Shown here: positions 56,523-64,000 of the stretch, one piece after another
How positions within the stretch are numbered: position 1 is the first letter of the stretch
Layout of the letters: each line of letters opens with the position of its first letter
Origin: Hyperoplus lanceolatus
Lineage: Eukaryota > Chordata > Actinopteri > Uranoscopiformes > Ammodytidae
Length of the DNA stretch: 64,000 nucleotides
Direction of reading: 5' to 3'
Assembly (NCBI GenBank): GCA_026929865.2
Contig: CM049400.1
Span: 22,491,501 to 22,555,500, forward strand
Notes under the pieces: model-generated
Seen by the model: only the letters and a program-made list of their open reading frames with translations
Told to the model about the DNA's origin: nothing
Database searches by the model: none
Made by a program: the position numbers and the translations under genes

Positions 56523-59343
56523 CTATTTGCTGTTCTGTCTGGTCACTCTCGCACTCCGTCTCTGTGCACCTGCAAACAAGGATGACAATGAGATTAAGAA
56601 TCCTTTTTAAAATACCCGTTTCCCTTTGAGAGATCATCATGAGCTCACCTGTAGTTGTTGGCTGTGCACTACTGCCCTTCTTGCCACGTGCGGTTGATCT
56701 CTTTTCATGCTGAGGTGTGTTTGTTTCGGTCTTTGTTCTCAACTTGGATCCGGCTTCCTTCGGTCGTGCAACCTTTTCTTTCTTTGGCGTTTTGGTTTCC
56801 TGCTTGATCACCTTTTTTCCCTTTGTTTTGCTTTGGGAGCGACTTCTGGCCCCCTAATGGAATCAAGCTGGTGTTAAGAGCTATATGGAGATACATAGTT
56901 TCCCCAGCAAAAAAAACAAACATGTTCCTACCTTTTTCTTGGCCGTGTAATCATGGTCAACTTCTTTCTTTGCTCTCTTCTTTGCCTTGGGTGACTTAGA
57001 ATCTGTTGCGTGACAAAATATCAAACATCTGGTTTACGCCGATTCATCCACTCTTGTCAGATTACATTTTAGCTGAAGTTCTCAGTTTCATGGATTCAAA
57101 GTCTGACATACCTTTCGGGGCCATGGGTCCTGGATCTCCCTGAAATGAGAGAAGTGGAGCATTATTACCAGTGATATATTAAATTCCATGCCAGTAATAA
57201 ACGCATGGGGAATTTTCCTCAAACTCACAGTAAACCACATTGTTCTGCCATTGTGGTCCCGGATAGATTTCATTCCATCCACATAATAACACTGCAGCCA
57301 TGCCCGAAAGTCAGTGTAGTCAGCTTTCTCTGGGTCGTAACCCTTTCCACCTGAGTCACAAAATGTGTCCAAAAAAAGAAAACATAACAGTATTGAGTTA
57401 CCTCTAGAGTAAGATAAAAAAAAATCTTTGAGTTGAGTTTAAAGTTGGATTACACACTTGATAACCCACCTTGATTCACCACCTCCAGAGGAACTGTGTG
57501 GCACAGTCTGAGCAGGTCACCCGCCTCCTCTTTCACTCTCTCTTTTTGAGTTCTGTCAGAGGTCTAGAAGAGAAAGGCACTGTTAGATAATGCAAAGCGG
57601 TCAGGATCGAGCATGTGCTGGTCTGAAAATAGTTCTCCCACACCTTTGCGTTTGTGATCCCGTTTTTCACAGCCTTCTCATCTTCGCAGAAATCTTCTGA
57701 CTCAAGGCCTTCCAGTACGCTCCTGGCAGCCACAAAGGGCGGAATGTTCAACCTGAAAACGATAAAGGCCAATTCTTTTGTATAACAAGACGGCTCTTTT
57801 GTATTCAGTGTGCGTCTGAATCAGAATAGCATGCCTCCTCACGGGAAGTGAGAGAAGCAGAACAAACCTAGGAATGAAAGAAAGCCATTCATTTCATATC
57901 TGAGAAAAAACAAACCTTGAAACTTCTGAGGTCTTCTATTGTGCTGTGTTTCAGTCACAACATTTTTGACAAAGCAACACGTTGGTCTTTGAAAAAAAAC
58001 TTAAACCTCGAAGGATAAACTTTCCAGGAGATATCGGAGTTTGAATAGTCTTCCTTGTCTTAATTCATGAATTATTATAGGCCTTTTTTGCAAAACTTTT
58101 ATTTGTTGCCTGTTGTTCCCTAACCTTTTGTTCTTTGTAACCACAAGTTCCATCCAGAAAACAATGCAAATGCAAACTAGGCATATAAATGTTTGTTGTC
58201 TTGCTGTTAAGTGTTAACATTTAAAAAGTGTAACTGATCAGGGATGAACTAGTGATGTATAATGTTCTCTTCCCATACTGATTCCTCACCTCAGGCTATC
58301 TGCCGTAACCCAATACCAATCCAATACCAGAGCTTTCTTTACCCCAAAACTTGAGGTAAGTGTACCTCACTGCTTTGGGGTCATAACTAGTTACACAAAA
58401 TATTCTCTAATGGGATTAGTCGAACTAAAACAGTTATAGCATTTTAATAATACAATTTGAGGTTTTCCTGCAAACTAAAAGGCCACATATTCACTAGTTC
58501 TCAAACTTGAAGATATACTGCTTTGTATGTCATTTTTTTTTATAGTAAATTTGATATTGTCTTGGTGTTAGACTCTTTGCCAAACAAAACATATAGTTTT
58601 AGTTCCAGTGCATCCCTAATACATGGCCTGCATAAATTGTTATATGGATACATCGGAGTGTTTGTGCATGTATATCACCTGAAAAGGATTTCAGCCCTCA
58701 GGTAATTCCCGATACCGTTGAAGTACTTCTGATTGAGCAGGACCTCACAAATGGGCCTGTCGAAGGCCCGGTCGGACAGGTGGGACACAACGTTCTCCCT
58801 GCAAAATGATGAAGTGGTCAGTGATGATGATGATGATTTGGTTGGGCAGGGGGACACAAATTAAACTGCCAGTGTTGTCGTCACTGACCTAAATCTTTGG
58901 TACTCAAACATGATGCAGGGCCCTCGGTCTGCCTGCCACGTCCCACTGGGCTCCCACTTGCCAAACCTGCGTGCATCCACAAAGCTCAGCACTCTGCAGG
59001 GCTTCTCGGTGGAATAGAAACGCAGGTGGGCATGTTTGGGCAGCTCATCCTCTGTGGTGAAGCGGAAAAAACCTGACATCCCGAAGCGAAAGACGACGTC
59101 AACGGGCTGGTCCGCCTCTCCTGACTTCGCTCTCCGTTTCGGATCGTCACTCTTCATTGGGGTCAGCGTGAGCTTCACTTCCTTCCCCCTGGAAGTGGCT
59201 GTGATGCGATAGGCCACGCAGGTGAAGGGCACATCGGGACTCTTGCTGACCTCGGATTTTCTAACCGGTCCAGTGAACACCACTCCATCACACATCCTGT
59301 TCACGAAAAGGCTGGCGAGGTGGAGCTCTGGTCCCTCTGGCAT
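56523..59343 (-). CDS. neil1: NEIL1 DNA glycosylase / AP lyase (9 coding exons, 416 aa)
   Basis: NEIL1 excises oxidised bases in base-excision repair. Exons: 58889-59343, 58679-58798, 57644-57752, 57470-57563, 57229-57350, 57112-57139, 56932-57002, 56649-56853, 56523-56569; all junctions keep phase. MPEGPELHLA provides the catalytic Pro2 and Glu3, and Lys54 (SRGKEVK) is conserved. The Fpg/Nei catalytic core, a helix-two-turn-helix (YFNGIGNYLRAEIL) and a zincless-finger region (FRAWLQCYYVDGM) follow. From residue about 310 the tail is strongly basic and repetitive (PKAKKRAKKE, TKGKKV, TARGKKG), as in vertebrate NEIL1. The lysine at the known A-to-I recoding site (GGKGY, residue 262) is encoded as AAG. 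A 3' splice site just upstream of the ATG (about 59371) indicates a 5' UTR exon. It converges with man2c1. Confidence 0.95.
57753..58678. other. neil1 intron, no gene seen
   Basis: The sequence between the 57644-57752 and 58679-58798 exons is AT-rich. I found no exon, microRNA-like hairpin or recognisable repeat by eye. Confidence 0.4.
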
Positions 59344-60865
59344 CTTGTTGGAACAAATTGGAAGCTGTGCTGAAACAAAGTGGCAGATGAAAAGATTCAG
59401 GGCTGTTCGTTCCTGCTACCTTTAAAGTCACTGAGTAATATGTGTCAGATTTGACATTTGACTACTTTTAGTCCAAGACTTATGTTTCATGTTAATCAAA
59501 GGGTGGTAGGTTGTGTGTTGGGTGGACCTGGGTTAACACAGTATTTAAAGAATCTTAAAAAAAAGACACAAAAATCCCATTATGCATGCAGCCTCAGACC
59601 ATCATCCACTTCCTACCCAGACAGTGGTCTTATCACACCACACACCCTGCCAAGGACACACAATAAGACAGCTTTAAAACCTTCACACATCCTTCTTGTG
59701 CTAAGTGTATATTGTCAACAATTTGACTCAGTCTTAACAAGGATTTTGTGAATTGCACAGGTAAGGGGGAAAGGTAAACTGCTTAGCACACTCTGGACTG
59801 GAGTCAGAGTTGGTGTTTACATTGTTTTTCGAGGTGCATCAAGGGGATAAACCATTGTACTTACCAAAACCAGGAAATTGACCTCACCGTTGATAAACGA
59901 GTCACTGTAACATAAATAAAAGTGGTCTCACTCCTCTCTGCAGGGCTGCTGCTTTGAGCATGCACGCCACTTACCTACAGGCTTGCACAACATGAAATCG
60001 TGTTACCAAACAACTGTGTTGTGTAATCGCGACTACGGCTCAACGTGGGACCATTCGTTCATTCGCAAATGTCGCGAGATCTCCACGCTTCCCACGCTCG
60101 TATCTATTATATCAGGTATGGTACTTTCCTTTCTCATACTTCTTGATACACGCAGATTATTTTGTCATGTTTTCTAACAATATTTTGAAAACAGTGAAAA
60201 TCCAGCGCGGTTTTTTACCCTTTCAACAGACGAACTATAGAAATAACAGGAGCGTCGAGGCCCTCCCAGTGCATTTACAGATGTCAATACAGTGGTTGGC
60301 ATATGTAGGCGATATTGCATGCAAAGTTCGACTACAGGAAAATAAGTAGTACGCCTATTTATTTCAATATATTAAAGTCATATGTTGCCTTGCAAAATAG
60401 TTGACGAAAAAAAAATACTAAAATAACAAAATTAAACAATTCCATGCTTTTTTAAATTTTCTTATGCGAAATTGAAGTGTACTAATGAATCCAACTTCAC
60501 TGAATGCTACCCCCCTCCCAGTCACGAACACACTTCCTATTAGGGTAAGTAGTAGCCAAGGACTTCATGGCTTCGTGCACATATTTTATTTTGTTATATT
60601 TAAGCACATGAACGTTAAACACAAATTATAATAAAAATGTATGAATAAATATACAGCATTTCCCGAAAAAGTCCATTCACAATTCTTGTTTAGTGACAAA
60701 TCACCCAGTCTGGAAATCATTTTGAGCAATTATTACTGTAATGTGGTAGAAAAGTACAACTAAATATCAGTCAATTCAAATAAGGAATGAGCCATACACA
60801 TGACATTTGATATGACTAAATTCATACAAAAATGTAACTGTACAATGTGTAAGTATGTCCACTCT
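59344..60865. other. neil1 5' flank and commd4 3' UTR side
   Basis: Both genes point left, so this spacer carries the neil1 5' UTR and promoter on the left and the commd4 3' UTR on the right. No gene was recognised in it. Confidence 0.45.
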
Positions 60866-62512
60866 TCACTGCAGTGCATTCATCCTGGCCTGGGCCTGTT
60901 TGAGCTCTGTAGGAGCACACAAAGGGAAAGTAATTATGATAACAAATATTAAAAAGCGAGAACTATGAGTAACAAACTGCTATTTGACTTGATGCACAAC
61001 TAACCTGCCAGGAGGACTCTGAACTTGTCTGCAGAAACAGAAACAACAGTGGTCTCTGTGGAGTCTGACTCCGCTCCTTGTGTCTGCAGCTTAAGCTGAA
61101 TCATTGGTGCATTCACCTCCCTCAGTTCACTGGAGCTCAAAGTGTAATCAATGCGCCACGACACGCCCTCCAGTCGCCCCACTGAAAGTCATAACACAGC
61201 AGAATTGATGGCAGCCCTCAGTCAGCGTCCTTGCAGAAGACAGCTCTCATCATCAGTTACATTTTCCTTCCTCTTAAAAAAGGGCAAGACAGACCGAAAA
61301 TACTCACATCTCAGGCTCGTCTCTCTCAGCTTGTCTTGCAGTGCAGAGTGCTTGTCTTCATACGATTTGCAGAGCCCTGTTGTGTGTTCTGAAAGAATAT
61401 GTGTGTCGGTAATTAAGTGCAAATTCACATTATAGAATTCAACACACTGTTAGTAGAAGTGCCATAACAGTACATAAGCCAACTCATTAAGAGAGAGAAA
61501 AGAATAGCCACTTGGTAATTGATAAGTAGTTACCTTCCATCAAATAAAATCAATTTCTTTCGTCACAGCATTTGAAGGTCACAAATGATGCTCATTTTCT
61601 GGTTAAAAATCATAATTTTTGTTTTACTAGAAACTGTCTTCATGATGTAGGTTGCAAACAAACCTTTATTTTTCTCACAGTGCCTTATTGCCATACTTTA
61701 GAGGTCTCTAGTCACACAGGACCCATATTAATGTTGAAAAACAATGTAAAGATGCATTTTGCACAATTGATTACTTTAAATGGCAGGGATTCAGCTGTGA
61801 TTGTTAAGTATTACTAATGCATCTCAAACCACACACACACCACCAATCAGCGCTGTCCGCCCTGTACTTTGTCAATGTTATGTGTCCCCTTTAAGAGCCA
61901 GCTAAGTGCAGGTTTTCATTGTGCTCACAATAAACAATAGACAAGTATATGATGCGGTAACCTCCAAAAATAACAATAGGCTATGATTTGGGAAATGTAT
62001 TTCTGAACATGAGGCAATTGTATGCGTCATGACCTGTGTTTCCTTTTGTATTTAGATTTGACCTTCTTGAAATCCTCTTCTGATTCTAATCAAAAAATAA
62101 GTAAAAGTTTAATATTTAAAAAAGTGCAAACCTCTGTATTGAAGAGCCTTTGGTTGTCTGAAAGCCATGTGTATCTGCCCCACATACTGTAGTTAATGTA
62201 CGCATTGCCTTATTACAAGCAGTTTGTCCTTAGTCTTTGCACATATGTTATTACAGCCCAACATAATCATCATTTTAATACCAAACAGGTGAATCCCCAG
62301 TGGACTGACCTTTAGGCAGACCCAACTGCTGCAGCTCACTGGACAGAGATTCACTGTCGACATCATGCTTAGCTGCACTAGAGAAAATGAAGCTGAGCAC
62401 TGCCACGCTAGCTTTGATGTCTCCGCTCTCTGCAAGATGAATAGAATGGAATTCATATTATTCCGTCAATTATGAATACATTTCATATAATAAAGGATGC
62501 AAGTGAAATTAA

Positions 62513-62590
<78 letters not shown>

Positions 62591-63911
62591 TATATGAGTT
62601 AGATGTAAATGCAGTACCAACAGTAGTGGAATATAAATATATGTTTTCTGTTTTGCAGTAAGGCTGACTTTCATAACAGTTTTGTGCTCAAGGAAATTGA
62701 AGAAGCCTTATCGAACAGTTAGGATCATACCCTCTGATAGTGAGGAAATTAAGTTTTAGGGAAGTGACAGCAAGGACGAATCTATCCCAGACTCAGGTTT
62801 GACTCATTCAGCAATACAATACTAGTCTACAGCCAATGTATCACTCCTGGAGTAACTCGTAAATAGAATAACTGATATACAAATGAATTTTAAACAGAAT
62901 ATTGCAACCAAGTGTAAGTTGGAAGTAAGGAGTAGAAGAAAATAAGAAAAGTGCGATGATCCGCCAAATTAAAATATGAAGAAATTAAAAACAACCTCAG
63001 GTTAAAAATAAAACAGAAGATGTTACTCAGCTATACATACCATGATGGACAATGACAAACGATTTTGAACATTGATACATTATCAGAGAGCCTTAATCTT
63101 CCAAACAAATGAAAACTCATTAAATGTTTGGTAGAGGTAGAGTCATATTAAGCAGGCCCTTTATTTGTAATGGAGTAGCCTATATCTATACTGTGGTTTT
63201 GCTACTTTTGTAAAAGTAACAGCATTAGGGGGACTTACCAAACTTGGCATCTGCAGTAAGCTTTCCAACCTTGTCATACTAATAAAAAGAAAAGACAGCA
63301 CTGATCAGTGTGAGCGAAAACCCTATGTAACTAGAAGTAAATCTATGGGAAACGTTTCAATCTTACATCAATGCCCTCCCCGAGCAAATCCTTCAGCACT
63401 TGGGCACAGAGGAGTTTCACTTTAACGCTTGACTGATACATTAAAGAGGCAGAAGACACATGTATTACATAGTATCAAAAGCAACAACTATAGACTCACA
63501 TTGAAAAACACATACATGCATTCTTATTTAAATGTTGGACCTTTAGAAATACTCACAATCTTCGCTAATGTGCTAATTTCGGCAAGTACCCAGTCTGGGC
63601 AGTCCAAATCTCCACAGAAACGGAACCGCTACAACCGACAAGACATCACATATATTGTTTTTAGAGTACTGTAGCAATAGTCATTAAACACTGTAGTACA
63701 GCTAGCGTTTATTATAGGCTACCCATCTTTTAAAAGCTACTATAGCTTAGCCTGTTAGCTAGCCAAAATACGGACTGAAAAGCAACAACGTTTAGTTAAA
63801 TGGATACCCAAGACATTAATAAATCATGAATTTGACATGTCCTATAGTAAAGCGTGCGTCTTAATAAGTTATCGAGTGTGAAATAATACGACAATGAAAA
63901 GTGTTTACCAT
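60866..63911 (-). CDS. commd4: COMM domain-containing protein 4 (8 exons, 199 aa)
   Basis: COMMD4 belongs to the COMMD family that forms the Commander/CCC endosomal complex and modulates NF-kB. Exons: 63909-63911, 63557-63628, 63367-63432, 63239-63278, 62310-62429, 61308-61388, 61005-61181, 60866-60906; the sum is exactly 200 codons including the stop, the human length. The protein starts [20 protein letters not shown] and includes [30 protein letters not shown] and a C-terminal COMM domain (about 125-199; [31 protein letters not shown]). The first coding exon contributes only the ATG before a GTAAAC donor. A minus-strand CCAAT box lies at 63981-63985. Confidence 0.95.
62514..62588. repeat. 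(GT)n microsatellite
   Basis: About 75 bp of pure GT in the commd4 intron between the exons at 63239-63278 and 62310-62429. Confidence 0.97.
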
Positions 63912-63980
63912 GGCTGTCAGTCAGCTGAGCAGTAGCAGGAGGAGCGCGTGAACAGGAAATACTCGGCTTCCTCACATCTG

Positions 63981-63985
63981 ATTGG
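63981..63985 (-). promoter_or_regulatory. CCAAT box of commd4
   Basis: ATTGG on the plus strand (CCAAT on the gene strand), about 70 bp upstream of the ATG, in the context GTCCAATCAG that NF-Y favours. Confidence 0.5.
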
Positions 63986-64000
63986 ACGAGGCAAAGACTG

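Noticed and set aside
56649-59343. Intronic microRNA in neil1 (human NEIL1 hosts miR-631)
   Set aside because: I saw no matching hairpin in the fish introns.

Overview
The window is vertebrate nuclear DNA and most likely comes from a percomorph teleost. The genes are split into many short exons with GT-AG introns. The introns and spacers carry Tc1/mariner, hAT-like and TTAA-flanked repeats and long (CA)n tracts typical of fish. The products match vertebrate FBXL22, USP3, CA12, MAN2C1, NEIL1 and COMMD4. I cannot name the species.

Layout. Positions 1-2,934 hold the 5' coding exon of fbxl22 (minus strand) and part of its intron; its last exon lies off the left edge. Positions 6,643-25,938 hold usp3 (minus, 15 coding exons, 609 codons), whose introns are loaded with mobile elements, two of them insertions inside other elements. 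Positions 28,170-31,525 hold a six-exon minus-strand gene for a small single-pass membrane protein with two Kunitz domains, one of which has lost a disulfide. Positions 34,460-47,412 hold ca12 (plus), which has a membrane-anchored ending and an apparent alternative terminal exon encoding a long uncharacterised soluble tail. Positions 49,234-56,226 hold man2c1 (plus, 26 exons, 1,022 aa). It converges on neil1 (minus, 9 coding exons, 416 aa, 59,343-56,523). Positions 60,866-63,911 hold commd4 (minus, 8 exons, 199 aa).

Exon models were read by hand from splice sites, reading frame and family homology. Every junction listed keeps phase, and the totals agree with the vertebrate family lengths (CA12 346 aa, MAN2C1 1,022 aa, COMMD4 199 aa).

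The genes do not form one pathway. They cover sarcomeric ubiquitin ligation (fbxl22), histone deubiquitination and genome stability (usp3), extracellular protease inhibition (Kunitz gene), pH and CO2 handling at the cell surface (ca12), cytosolic glycan catabolism (man2c1), base-excision repair (neil1) and COMMD/Commander-type trafficking or NF-kB control (commd4). In human, fbxl22-usp3-ca12 and man2c1-neil1-commd4 are two separate blocks of chromosome 15q; here they touch between ca12 and man2c1.

The best candidates for something undescribed are the alternative ca12 terminal exon, the atypical Kunitz membrane protein, the C-terminal extension of USP3 and a near-perfect 32-bp hairpin between the Kunitz gene and ca12.
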